DNA of 64,000 nt from Euryodendron excelsum (GCA_033060915.1 CM065392.1:12360001-12424000), one strand, 5' to 3'; positions 12,233 through 24,752 are shown, counted from the first letter of the stretch. Numbers and translations are program-made. Notes: generated from the letters alone by a model not told the origin.

Positions 12233-13026
12233 TTATGTTTTTTCTTCCTTTCTGCTATTAATAAAATAAAAATATTGTAATAAGAGATTGTTTCACTTCT
12301 CGTCTTCTTTCCAATTTCTTGTTTCATTACAGAGTGGTTGTGGTATTGAAAGATTTTAGGTGATAGAGAGAAAAATGGTTGAGAAATCCAATAAAAGAGT
12401 AAAGTGTATCAACATAAATAAGGAGCTCGGTTTCTTAAAAATGTTTTAGAGATAAAATTGGTTGGACAACTTATATTATTTATAATCTTCAAGCTCAATT
12501 CTTTGGTCATGGTAAATTTTCACCTTTAACTATTTTGCCAAAAATAATTAAAGTTATACGAAATCCACTACCAATTTGTCGAGAGTATCCTAGACACATG
12601 CTCTCCACCACTTTTGGTGAATACTCTGATATGGGAGCCTCATACCCACAAGTGTCTCTCAACTGTATATGATGCTAGCATTTCTCTTTATGTAAAACAT
12701 TAACCTCATCAAATTAGTGTAAGCATCCTATTTTTGTCCGCTCCGCAATCTTCGGCCCGACCAGGTTCGATTTCCAACATCACAACACATGCAAGCTCAA
12801 GATGAGCCTTTCAATCTTCAATCCAACCAATTGGTCGCTTCTCGGGTCCACAAGAATCCGCTGGAGTCTTAAGCACTATTATTCCAGGCAGTTTTCCGGA
12901 TCGAGCGGTCCCGAAAACCAACGTCATCCAGGTAGCTTCCTAAGATCGGGCGATCTCGGGAACCAACACCTCGTCAAATTCCAGACGGTTCATTTCTGGC
13001 GCCTGCTAGCCTGCCAACGTAGAATG

Positions 13027-15148
13027 TGTTGAGTCAAGGTTAATCCTTGTTGACTCAAGGTTAATTCCCATGTTAATTTTGATGATAACTAAACCTTGTG
13101 TTATGTTACTAATGAATCTACTTAGTGTGCAGATTAACAAGTTCATAACTTAGACTTAAAATTAGATCTTTAGTCTAATACATATCAAAGGAATGCATAA
13201 CAAGTTCAAGATGTAAGCAATGAATTCAAAGGGCTATCCAATGAACCAAACTGAGAAATGATGCCTATCTCTAGTTCAAACATGTGTTCTACATTCGAAG
13301 AGCTTGAAGAATATGCAAAGAACAGTTGAAGAAGTGCAATGCTCAGTTGAATATGAATTGACAATTGAAGAATTTGGAAAATGCTCAAGAGATGATCTCA
13401 TTTGGTATGCTTAAGACCAATTCAAGACAATGAGATTGAAGTTGCTAAGAAAATGGCTCACAATGAATATCTGATCTCTACATGGAATTCAAGTGAATAA
13501 TTCTTCTATAGTATAAAGAGTCAATGAAGATTAGATATGTGAAAAGATTCCATCAAGTCTGCAAAAGTCTCATTGAAGTGATTTTTAAAGAAGAATAAAG
13601 AATTGCTAACAAAGAGAGGAAATCAGAAATAAAGCATTGTGAAGCTCTACAGGAAGATTGACATTCAAAAAGATGTTCTACAATGATTGAAGAAGCTTTG
13701 TAAATGAAGAAGTAACATTCAGCTTTAATCAAATAAAGCTTTGAGATTCAAGAAGAAGATCAACATCCAATGATTGATTCAATCCAAATTTAAATAGAAG
13801 TTAACTCTGATGAGTTAAGAAAATTTGATTGATCATCATACCCCAAAGACATACTCCTTTAAGATCTTATACTAGTGCTTTGATAAGCTTGATCAATAGA
13901 AATCTGAAGGCTAAATTATGGGCTATGAGGGGACTCATGAAAATGAGGAGTTGCCTCTTGATCACAGACGCTAAAAGGCCTGAAGACATATTGAACAATG
14001 AGGGGACTCATGGAATTGAGGTGTCGCCTCTTGCACACAGAAGCAAATTGTCTAAAGACCAAATAGAAAATGAGCGGACACATTACAATGAAGTGTCGCC
14101 TCATGAAGACAGACGCCAAGACTGAAAATTTAAATAATCTATGAGCGGACACATGAAGATGAAGTGTCGCCTCATGAACACAGACGCCAAGGCTGAAAGT
14201 TTAAACGATCAATGAGCGGACACATGAAGATGAAGTGTCGCCTCCTGGTAGCAGAAGCAAAAGGCTGGAAGTTTAAATGATCAATGAGTGGACACCTGAA
14301 GCAGAAGTGTCGCCTCATGACAGCAGAAGCCTAGTATGAAGAAGACAGATGAACAAGGAGTTGCCTCATCAACCTGAAGAGGGGACTCATGAACTTAGTA
14401 AATTATATCTGGTAAATGCAGAAGCAGGAAGTGTTGACACCACAAAAATGGAGCCGACTCCCTCTGCTGCAACGGCTACTTTTCTTAACGTTATAACAGA
14501 CTGGACGTGCATTTATGATACCCAACTACCTCCAACAGATGAAATCAATGCAAGGGTATATATACTAGCCTCCAACTGCATTTATATACAATAATCAAGA
14601 GGAAGAAACAAGAAGAGACGAAAATCTACTGAATCACTGATATTCCTGAAACATTCTTCCTGTTTTGTTCCTGTGAGCTTTGATTGTAAATCTATTCTAG
14701 TTAGAGGGTTTGTTTGTGAGTTGTATACTCCTATACACTTGTAACTAAGAGTTTGAGAGTTCTCTTGTGTGAAGCAAAACTCTTGTAAAGTTTAAGTAGA
14801 GCTTGGACAAAACCACTTGGGAATTGAAGAACTCAGTAAGGAGTTCTTTTAGAGTGAGCTGAGCACTTTGTCAATCAGCAGCCCATCTTGTAATAGGTGA
14901 TTACATAGTGGAAGAAGGCTTCAAAGAGGTCTTGGGGTGAGGACGTAGACCACGGTTTGTGGTTGAACCTTGGTAAATCTGTGTCTCTCCTTCATTGCTC
15001 TGTTTTCTTTGTTTTCATTGATAACTTTGCTTTGCACATATATTAGCCTTTGTTATATTGTTTAGATTAATTTTAATTAATCTTAACTTGTATTAATTTT
15101 TGAAAAACCCAATTCAACCCCCCTCTTGGGTTGCCTATTGGACCAACA
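13027..15148 (+). mobile_element. Copia-like solo LTR nested in A
   Basis: TGTTGAGTC at 13027 and GGACCAACA ending at 15148 are bounded by a perfect duplication GAATG (13022-13026 and 15149-15153). It shares its opening with the LTR of copia element K: TTTTGATGATAACTAAACC and a CTTAGTGTGCAGATTAA-type phrase. It also shares the ending AACCCAATTCAACCCCCC. It is therefore a longer (2.1 kb) relative. A TATA-like TATATATA lies near 14557. There is no coding region. Confidence 0.85.
13925..14355 (+). repeat. About 71-bp tandem repeat, six units
   Basis: Unit starts (ATGAGCGG or ATGAGGGG) are at 13925, 13999, 14070, 14141, 14212 and 14284. Each late unit contains ATGAGCGGACAC and, about 11 nt later, GTGTCGCCTCAT, a near-perfect inverted repeat. 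The array lies upstream of the TATA-like box of the solo LTR, in its U3-like part. Confidence 0.85.
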
Positions 15149-15836
15149 GAATGTCCATCATTTGGTAGTTCTCTGAGACCGCCCGGTCTCGGAGACCAAC
15201 ACCACACTTTCAGGTAGCTTTTTGGGACTAGGCGTTCTCAGGAACCAACACCACCCCTGCAGGTAGCTCTCTAAGAACGGGCGTTCTTGGAGACCAACAT
15301 TGCATAGGTAGTTTTCCAAGACCGGGCGGTCTCGGAAATTAACACCTAGGTCAACATCGGCGCCTGCTAGCTCGACTCAGTGAAAAATGACCAAATCTGC
15401 CCTTTGGGCCTCCAGGCACATTTTGGAAAAGTTCAAAATCCTTCAAAACGATAAGTCCATTCTTCTAAAATGTTGTCAAACCATCAGGCGTCCCCTGCAC
15501 GCCGTTTGGTCCAAATCCGATCCTATTCTGGCTCATTCCGGTCAAAATGACCGTTTTGCCCCCAAGCGCCTCGGCACGGCACAAACCCCACTGAACGATA
15601 AAGGACTCTCTCAAACCATCCCTGAACAATCTCACACACTCAGCACAGCATACCAAACCATTCCTGATCATTTCCAGCCAACTCCGATCAAAATGACCGT
15701 TTTGCCCAGGGAAGCCCAAATATGCCCCGAAACAGCACCGGCCTTGGGATTTCGAGCGGAGGTTTCACCACACGCCCTTGTTTAACCAAGGAACACCCTA
15801 CGACACTAAGCTCACATGACGCGATAAAAGTTCCTT

Positions 15837-16440
15837 GGAGCGTCTCGCAGACGCTCCGCCTAGATTGTCTTTTCCCTCGATTCCCTGGTTATAGCGCACC
15901 GTCAACTGACTTGAGAAATGCGTAAATCAGGGAATTCTAGAAAGCTCGTCCATAGATCTTTTCATCGATATGGTTCGATCAAATAGGTCACTTCCCAAAG
16001 CCCTCCATCGTACTGTGCTAAAACTATAACTTTCAGTAACCTCTGGAGCGTCTCGTAGACGCTCCGCCAAGGTTGACTTTTTCTCCGATTCCCTAATCAA
16101 AACGCACCGTCAAACGACTTGAGAAATGCGTAAATTTGGAAATTCCGAAAAGTATTTCCAGAGTACTTTCCATCGGTACGGTCCGATAGAATAAATTGCT
16201 TCTCGAAGGCCTCGATCACACGAAACGAAGACAGCCACTTTCGAACACTCACGAAGCGTATCACAGACGCTCCGCGAAAGTGTCCTTTTTGGCACACTTC
16301 CCAAGACGATATCACTCACCTCCAAACATAATTCAAACTTTTCAAAAACGTGAAAGCTCATCGGAAGCACTAGGAGAACATCCTGAGTGCGACCGGTTCC
16401 CTCGGAACCTTCCTGATTGACTCAATTATCGAGACAAAGT
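15837..16440 (+). repeat. 208-bp tandem repeat, each unit headed by a 21-bp palindrome
   Basis: Palindromes with arms GGAGCGTCT and AGACGCTCC around a 3-nt loop (CGC, then CGT) start at 15837 and 16045. A decayed third copy starts at 16253. The interval is 208 bp both times, and the sequence between is also repeated (GACTTGAGAAATGCGTAAAT and the TCGATCA region). The third unit is partial. Confidence 0.8.
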
Positions 16441-16577
16441 TTAGACAAACCTTCCCGGTGATGGAGTGTATGCTACATGCGCTCAAATTTTGATCAAATC
16501 GACCGAATTTCGATCAACGGTCGAGATTTAATCAGTACACAGGGTGTCACATGTTATTCTGGCAATGGAACAGTACC

Positions 16578-16636
16578 TGCGCATGTCCTACATGCGCAAG
16601 GCCAAAATTTGGCCATGCGCATGTAGTACATGCGCA
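16578..16636 (+). promoter_or_regulatory. Triple-palindrome module of element A
   Basis: Three palindromes sit side by side: 16578-16598 (arms TGCGCATGT and ACATGCGCA, loop CCT), 16600-16614 (GGCCAAA-A-TTTGGCC) and 16616-16636 (the same arms as the first, loop AGT). The total is 59 bp, ending 19 bp before the TATA box. The equivalent module in B and G has the same lengths but different outer arms. Confidence 0.85.
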
Positions 16637-16655
16637 AGGTCTGTTGCAGATTGCC

Positions 16656-16663
16656 TATAAATA
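16656..16663 (+). promoter_or_regulatory. TATA box of element A
   Basis: TATAAATA followed by GAGGCC, matching the TATAAATACAGAGCC context of the related LTRs. Transcription probably starts about 30 bp downstream. Confidence 0.75.
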
Positions 16664-18030
16664 GAGGCCTCCCCCCTTACATATTCCAGGTCCGAAATTG
16701 ATACGAAACTCTGCTAAAATCACTCCAGAACCTCGAATCTCCGTATATATTCTCCCCCTTCAACACTTAGGCTAGATTCTACCCCTCCTAAGCCTATACA
16801 CTCCACATACAAGGCCCCATGCACACTTATGCACTCCACACTAGCCTCTCAAGCCTTCTTGAAGTTACTCAAGCTCCAATCAAGACATCTATTGAAGACT
16901 ACAAATATGTTGAAGGCAAAAGGTGGTATCCCTTTTACATTTATGCTATCCCTCACTCTTCTCTTCTCCCTCCTAGCCTACTTAGACTATTCTCTATTTT
17001 AACCCCCATTTTCAACCCCCCTTTCTTGCATGCTTGAGCCAAGAGGGCTCTTAGATCATGCCTAGAGGAAAACAAGTGAGAGTCACCGTGTAGGGGAACC
17101 TCTCACTAGCCTACTTTAAGAAGGTATGGCCTAAGAGTCCCTTGTTTATGTGATGTAGCCTAAAAGCCTTGTATGTAAATCATGACCCCTTGCATATTGC
17201 TATTTTGATAATGTCTTGTGTGCTTGGCTTCATTTTATGTTTATTGTCATGCTCCACAATGCTTATATTGCTCTTAATTTTAGGCCATTTCCAAGCTCTA
17301 TATTTCTTTCAAAAATTGTTCCAAGAGTTGGCCCCTTGAAGTCTAGGATGAGACCTTAGGAGTCATGCCTTAGAAAATCCCTCACAACCCCCTAATTTAT
17401 ACTTTTGCATCATTGTATTTCAACTTGCATGAAAGTTGCTTTCAAACTCTCTAATATTTAAGGTTTCCATTCTCTCAAATTTAGTGGTTGAAATGGCCCC
17501 ATGGAACCCTTTCTTGAGTGGTCTCCCTTTATATTGGCTATAGGAGTCCTAAATTGTTAGAATGGTTCCTTCTTCTCTTTATGATCGCCTAAGAATGATG
17601 TTTAAGATCTTTGATTTCTATGGTTCCTATTCTCTCAAGTTTAGTGGTTGGAATGCCCTTATGAACCCTCTCTTGATGGAATGGTTCCCTTGAAAAATGG
17701 TTTTCAAAATCCTTCTTCAAAAATAATTTCAAAAATGCATTCTCTCCATCTTTGCATCCAAAAATGATTTTCCAAAAATTACCATCATTATGTTGAATTT
17801 TGACCCCTTATACTCTTGTCAAGATATTGGTTATAATGGCTATAAGGAAGCCTTCCTTGGAATGGTCTCCAATCACCAACTATATAAACCATACTCTTGG
17901 CTAGAGTCAAAATTTTTATGGAAATGATCTTCATAAAGATTGCCAACCAAAGTCCATTGCATATCATGTTTTGCTTTCAAAACTTTTTCCAAGAATGCAT
18001 CAAAACAACTTTCAAGACCATTCTCCAATC

Positions 18031-18240
18031 TAACCCTAGGTTAACTTGACCCTAGTTACCACAACCTAGGTTAACTCGACCCTAGTTACCTAACCCTAGG
18101 TTAACTTGACCCTAGTTACCTAACTCTAGGTTAGCTTGACCCTAGTTACCTAACCCTATGATAACTTGACCCTAGTTGCCAAACCTTAAGTTAACTTGAC
18201 CCTAGTTTACCCACCTTAGGTTCACTTAACTCTAGCTAGT
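18031..18240 (+). repeat. 30-bp tandem repeat, seven units
   Basis: Units start every 30 bp from 18031 with TAACCCTAGGTTAACTTGAC and then CCTAGTTACC. They decay progressively to the right and trail off by about 18330. Each unit carries the palindrome CCTAGG. Confidence 0.9.
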
Positions 18241-18821
18241 TAACCCTTAATCTTTTTAACCTTAGGTCAATCTAACCTAAGTTAGTTAACCTTAGATTCT
18301 TCCTAACCCTGGGCTAACCCAACCGAGGTTAATACACTTCAAGGTTCCAACTCTTGAACCCTTTTTTTCAACTGATCATTCTTTCCAATTATCCTCCTAA
18401 CCTATTCTTCCAAAACCTCCTCCCCCCTTGATTTCAAAGACCCAACTCCATACACTCTTCCTATGTTCCTACACTCCATCTTCAAGACCTTTCCAAAGAT
18501 GTTTTCAAAGAGTCACAAACCTAAGGTGTTCCTAACTCCCTCGTGGTTAGGGATTCCAAGGACAAGTGATAAATCAAGAACAATCCCTAAGGTTGGCCAT
18601 ATTAGGATTCCAAACTCTTAGCCATTTTCAAAAGCCACTTTCAAGAACCAATTTATCAAAACATTCTAAAGTCATGCCTCCTAGGATTTCAAAACAAGAC
18701 TTTAAAAATACCTTCAAGTTCTCTTGAGTCGCGCCAAAAAAGTTTTCCAAAACTCCCCTAAAATTGATCCAAAAACATTTTCAAAACACTCCACCATCCA
18801 ATTTCAAGTCAAAACTTTCAA

Positions 18822-18965
18822 GACCTCAAAGTGTCTTAAACTTCTCCAAAGACCTCAAAGTATCTTAAACTTTTCCAAAGACCTCAAAGTGTCTTAAATT
18901 TTTTCAAAGACCTCAAAGTGTCTTAAACTCTTTCAAAGACCCAAAGTGTCTTCAAACCTTCCAAA
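18822..18965 (+). repeat. 29-bp tandem repeat, about five units
   Basis: GACCTCAAAGTGTCTTAAAC followed by a TTTTCCAAA-type tail recurs at 18822, 18851, 18880 and onward, in the R/U5-side part of element A. Confidence 0.85.
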
Positions 18966-19718
18966 GGCCCTAATGCGCCTATTATCTATCGAGCTCTTGC
19001 CCCAACTACGAATGACCTGATTCTCGCCAAATGAGATACGTAGGCAACCTGAAATGGTGCGGTCATAACTTTTATTTCAACCCCAATCCCTTTTTTCAAA
19101 AATTTCAATCAAATCAAAGTTTCTATCCCAAACTTTTTCAAAACCTCCATTATTTTCAAACTTCTTCTAAAACTTGCATCTTGCATTATTCATCTAAAAA
19201 GTGATGACTATACCCCATTTTCCTAAAGTGGATATAAAGTGGACAATGGTAACGGTTATTCTAGTGAGTGAACGTAATTAGACATTTAGGTACCGAAAGG
19301 GCGGGATAGAGTGATGATTTTAGGATATCTTCCCTACACGTAACCAACCCCCGAACTTTAGATTTCTGTTTTCGAAAGACTAAAATGGAGTTATTTTCAA
19401 AAATGGCTTAAACATTTCAAAAGGTTGCCAAACAACCTATTTTTCTAAAAACCCTCTCTTGAGGGAGCTTCCAAAAACCTTTTTCAAAAACTGTAAGTTT
19501 AATCTTCAGATTAACGCTTGGTTTTAGGTACCCTAACTCACCGTTATCAAGTTAGGTGGCGATTCCTATTTTTCTAAAAGGCTCTTAGTTAAATCAATTC
19601 TCAAATCTAGTCGCACTTGTCCTTCTAGGGGCACGAGTTCTAATAACAGAATTCCGTGCTTTAGGGTCTCCGAGCCAAAAAAATCTTGGACACCCAAAAA
19701 TCGGGGCACGACAATTAG

Positions 19719-21840
19719 AATTGTCAATAATATACCAATCAGCATATCATTTTTATTATTGGTATAGTACGTACCATTTCAAATTTATTACTTTAAATAT
19801 GTAAAATCATATTGTTACTTCCAAAATATTACTTACAACAATTGACATTACCCGTATGAAGTACTATTCAATATTAAACTATTTGAACATAATATAATCT
19901 GTTATCTAACTCAAGAATGACGTTTATCATAAAAATTTAATAAAAATATATATTTTAGAACAAATTATACAAAATTTGGTATAGGCGGTGCCAGCTAGTA
20001 TTTCTACTATTGACCTGCACGAAACTCATCTTTTTTTTGAATACTATTTCATGTATAGTTATAAAAATCGAACCAGACATCAAACCAATAAAAGAGTTGG
20101 TTCACGGTTTATTAGTTTAATCGGTATAATAAAATTAAATATATTTTTGTCTATTCCTAATTTTATTGTCTTATATAAAACAAACCCGGAAGATAATATC
20201 CACAACCAAATAAAGTGACGTTGTTGCTGGCCGGTTAATTGATGAAACGTTACGCATAAGTGAACCGAATTGGCGGATTCTTCGATTTCTAGTCCAAATA
20301 ATTGTATCAGTCGGTCTGATCCAGTTTTGATAATTATGGTTTTATGTCTAGTACATTATGTATATTTCCGTAAGCTATGGTATTAATAATTATGCTTAAA
20401 CCGTCACACTTATACAGTATAAGACATCAAACATACATTTTTGAACCGTAATGTATTATTGGGCCTAAACCGTGTATCATTTTGTTTTGCAGCATTATCG
20501 CCCCTTTTACTCGAGTATGCTTTTAAGAGCATCTCAGAATTTGTTTCTTAATCACAACAGGCAAAGCAAAATTAACCAACCTACTCTTTTAACACTTTGG
20601 AGCACACAAAAAAAAGTTTATATGTCAGATATAAGTGTGGTAAGGTTTAACGTATGATTATGAAATGCTGAGAGATATACTACTTGACGGACATGTAGAG
20701 TAATTTATCTGTAAATTTATTTTGTCTTATTTTATCAAAAAAAAAAAAAAAAAAGACAAAAGTAACCGTAAATAAAGTTAATGAAAAGAATGGACAAGTG
20801 TAGGGATTATAATAGACCAGGCGGGGTAAAAAATAAAATTTTTATTTTCGCCTCTATCTCCCACATAAGGATTAATTTGGACCTCCATTCCAGTCTCTAC
20901 GAGTACAAGCTTGCCTCCATTCTTGCATAAAGATTAATTTGGGTCTCTATTCTCGTTTTTATAGGTACAAATCTATTTCTATTTTTGCATGAGAATTAAT
21001 TTAGACCTTCATCTCTGCATCTGTAAGTACAAGCCTGTCTCATCCCTACCCCTGCCTCTAAGCACAAGTTCAAGTCCAAGTCCAAATTTTTTTTTATTTT
21101 TTTTATTTTTTATTTTTAATGCAAAGGAACCAAATAACATAAAGCAAAAAAAAAAAAAAAAACATAAAATAAAACTCAAGTATTGGGAATATTAATAGTT
21201 TCACGTCTCTACTTACATAGAATTAACTTTCAAATATTTTGGATTGTACATACATCAAATTTGTATTATTATATTGTCCAAAGAAATTAAAGCTTAAAAT
21301 AAAAAATCAAAAAATTATTCAAAAAATAATATTAAAAAATTATTAAACATAAATTACACACCAATCAATACAAAAATAAAAATATCTAATATAAAAAAAT
21401 ATTTTAAAATATACTAAAAATGAAAAAACAGGACAGGACAAGCCAGGCCTAAGAAAAAACTTAATTTATTTCAGCCTTCATTCATGAATTTTTATTTTCA
21501 CCTCAATTTACTCCTCTATTCTTATTTTAGAATTTGAATTCTCTTTATTTCATAAATTAAAATGAAAATTTTTATTTTATAATCAATGACCTAGATATAA
21601 TTTTATCATATCTTTTATTAAAATTATGTCATTTTGTATTAAATTTTTTTTATATATAATTATAAAATTATTTATTTTTAATAAATTTTAAATTTAATTT
21701 ATCTAAATTTTTTATTTTTATATTAAATGACATCTCAACTAATAAAATAAAAATCTAAATCTTTTATTTTGTATCTCCTTCTCCTTCTCAAACGGGACTA
21801 ATGATTGCAGGGAGAGTCATTACCATCTCTGGACGACTGA
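19719..21840. other. AT-rich intergenic DNA, no gene
   Basis: About 20030-20340 has GAACCAGACATCAAACC and GGTTCACGGTTTATTAG motifs like those in short plant transposon relics, but boundaries are not visible. About 20865-21050 holds 2.5 copies of a 62-bp tandem repeat starting ATAAGGATTAATTTGG. The rest is A/T-rich. Confidence 0.5.
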
Positions 21841-22027
21841 GTGCTGTAATAGGATAGCCGTGTTAGAAACTTTTTAAAACCCCAATGAATGGATAGTGGA
21901 GGCAAAAGTCAAAAAAAGGTCGTGGGAGTAATGATTGCAGAGAGAGAGAGTGGGCGTGGACAGAGCACAGCAGTGGACAAAGAGCACGCCAAGCGGCAGT
22001 AAACAGAGATAGTCCCCCCCAAACACC

Positions 22028-22028
<1 letters not shown>

Positions 22029-22103
<75 letters not shown>
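22029..22103. repeat. 75-nt poly(C) run
   Basis: An uninterrupted C homopolymer, preceded by interrupted C-rich sequence (CCCCCCCAAACACCA). The minus strand is poly(G). Confidence 0.9.
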
Positions 22104-22105
<2 letters not shown>

Positions 22106-22163
22106 GTCCCACATACCCAATATTTTTCTTCGCCTGACGGAACTTGTCGGCTCTCGGTAACCT

Positions 22164-22203
22164 CAACCCTCTCCCTCTCCCTCTCCCTCTCCCTTTCCCT
22201 CTC
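22164..22203 (+). repeat. (CTCCCT)n microsatellite
   Basis: About six CTCCCT-type hexamers, within a locally GC-richer stretch of about 21930-22300 that shows no recognisable gene. Confidence 0.85.
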
Positions 22204-22389
22204 GCTCCAATCGATTCGAAGTGCCCATCATTGTCGGTTTTTGTCAGCCTCCAAAGCACGCCCCTGAGCACCATCACCACTCGCTATTTCACATGTACAT
22301 ATACGTGTGTACGTATATATACTCTTTATGATGTAAAAATTATTCTAATGCTCATGGAATACCACACCCCTCGCATAGTAGTAGCATGA

Positions 22390-24750
22390 TTCATGTCCAA
22401 TTGAGTCGTATATTTTATTTAATGTGAGACGAGAAGTAGAAATATATAAATTTTTTGTGTAAAAGAAAAAGGAAAGAAAAAATATTTTGTATACTTTCTC
22501 TTACTTATAGTGAGTCTCACACTTCTATTATATAGGGTGAATTTTTTATTCATTAAGTGAGGATATTCAACTCCACACCTTTTAAAAAATAAAATAAAAT
22601 AAATATGATACTTTTAGAATATTAAATAATATTTCTAAGAGACATCCAAGCAATTCCCTCGGACAGAAGTATTCCTTTTTCCAGATAAAAGTCGTTGTCT
22701 TTCTGCTTATTTTAGAAGGGCTATATCTTCACTTTCGGTTTGGATAAGTTTAATAAGCTAACTATTTTAATTATTAAATAATTTCTAATGACATTTTAAA
22801 TAAAATTTAATTTTCATTTTATTTTTATGAATGTAGTCTTTTAATTTATGCCTCTTCACAGAAAAAACGAAAAATTGAATTCTTATACAAGTTGATCATA
22901 AGTTTGAAATCTTCTACTCAAAAGCACTGTTGGGATCTTTTAGTTGGAGAAAGGAGAAGAAAATTGTTTCTCTCCGTGGTCTTACTTCCAAGTTAAACAA
23001 AATTATAAAGTAAAAAATTATTCAAAAACTGTTAAAATTATAAAAAAATGAAAGAAAAATATATAATTAAGGGTTTCTTCTTCTTTTCTTAATCCACGTA
23101 TTTGCTTACCCTTGTTATTATTTGATTTTTTTGGTGAAAACCAGACATGAAAAATTATGTTATGTTTTCTTCATCTTTCCTAAATCAAATTTGTGAACCA
23201 AGCAAAGACTAAAGTTTTTCATTGTGTACATTTTGAAATGATTATTTTTATTTTTGTTGTGGATGAGGTACTTGATTCAATGTGTATGAAAAAACAAACT
23301 ACCAAAATTAATTACTGGATAGATTTTTTTCCTCCAAATTTGTAGGATTTTATTTAATTAGAAATAAAAGCAAACCCCAGTAATGGAATTATGTGGCATA
23401 TCTATACCACTACTCTGAATATGTTTTTTTTATTACTATTTTAAATCCTTTCTTTTTTTTCTTTTGCATTGTGTTAGGGATTTGTGGGAGGAGAAAATAA
23501 ATATAGGAAAATTAGTTAACTTTCTCTATTTGGTTTTCCGAGGAAAATAGATATCTTGTACGATTTCAAACAAAACAAAAAAAAGAAAATACTGTGGTAG
23601 TTATTATTTTGAAAAGATGAAAGAAAATAACGAAATGAGAAAGAAAATAATTTTCCCTTGCATTCAATGAAAATTTTTCTTTTCCCTCTCAACCTAATTG
23701 TCCATGTAATATTTGTTGGAGTTTATACTACATCGATTAACTTTTAACATTCTTATGGTTGTCAAATCAGAATTTCAAAGGATAGGTTTTTATTTTCCTT
23801 TTGCATATATACACACATACTAATTGGTCTCCCAACCTTGGCGTGTGGGTTCAAGCCTCTTTACTATTTGCTGAACTCAAAAAATAAAGAAATAAATAGA
23901 TTTGATTTTTCAGCGATGGAGATTTTTTCAAAGCAACGAGAGGCGAGACTAAATTTTTTTTGGTCTAGTTTATGTGTCCAGGTTAGGTGTAATTGCATTA
24001 TGTGTAACTAATTTTTTGAAAAACATACACTTTCTATTAATGACGTTGAGATTTGGATGGAGGAACCACAAGGTGTGCTATCCTAATCCTCATAGCTGAT
24101 ATACCTTCTCTTTCTAGATGAAAAATAGAAATATCATATTTTCATAAACAAACAAAACAAAAAAAAAGAAGAAGTGTTTTCTCTACGACTAAATCTCTAC
24201 ATTAAAGAATTTAAGTCGCCCAAACAACTATTATTTGTGTGGGAGATTTGAGTCTTAACCAACAAATATTTTTGTATTGGGTTATAACTATTGCATTATT
24301 CATTGAATTTTGGCAAAGAATTTTGAATTTTCTTGTCAAACCCATGCACAACTCAAGTTTCAAATTCTCATTTGTTTAACTTGTCTATGTACTAAACCTG
24401 TGTGTTTTATACAAATTATCTCATTTTAAAAATAGTAAGTGTCAGTGTGAAGAAAATTACGGAAAACAGGTACGTTTCAACAGGATTTGCCCTTGCCATG
24501 ATGGATTTAGTAAGAAAACAGAAATAAAAAGATATAAAAGAAAAAGACAAAGTATTTCATCGATGTTGTATGCCAGTAAGTTGGTTGCGTATCTATAAAA
24601 CTAATCGAGAGAATGTCACAAGCAACATGATGAATAATTTCCTTATTTTAATGTTGCTTTGGTGCAGGATTTTTTTTTCTTCTTATGCAAATAGTTATGT
24701 ATAGAAAGGAAAATGAAAAAGAAATAAAATTACTTGTTGATTTTACTCTA
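22390..24750. other. AT-rich intergenic DNA, no gene
   Basis: No coding sequence was recognised. A B-box-like GGGTTCAAGCC near 23847 hints at a SINE remnant without a clear partner box. Confidence 0.5.
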
Positions 24751-24752
24751 AA

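Larger units (their letters stand above)
12718..19713 (+). mobile_element. Element A: long solo LTR, Tat/Ogre-like, divergent subfamily
   Basis: It begins TGTAAGCATCC, ends GGGGCACGACA, and is flanked by a perfect 5-bp duplication ATTAG (12713-12717 and 19714-19718). After removing the nested solo LTR it is about 4.87 kb. The start sequence does not recur near the end, so this is one LTR, not a pair with an interior. A TATA box lies at 16656. Near 19010-19060 it has the phrase CTACGAATGACCTGATTC followed by GATACGTAGGCAACC, and near 19555 AGGTGGCGATTCC; both mark Tat/Ogre-group LTRs in my memory of the family. Its promoter half differs strongly from B, G and H. No protein domains were seen. 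Confidence 0.85.

Noticed and set aside
15387..16420. Open frames in element A near the 208-bp repeats
   Set aside because: They overlap on both strands, share no motif with any known protein, and lie in the promoter half of an LTR.
18031..18330. Telomere-like repeat (TAACCCTAGG)
   Set aside because: The period is 30 bp rather than 7, and only part of each unit resembles CCCTA. It is an internal array of element A.
21863..22280. Two minus-strand open frames with long polyglycine
   Set aside because: They are only the translation of the poly(C)/poly(G) run, with no motif on either side.
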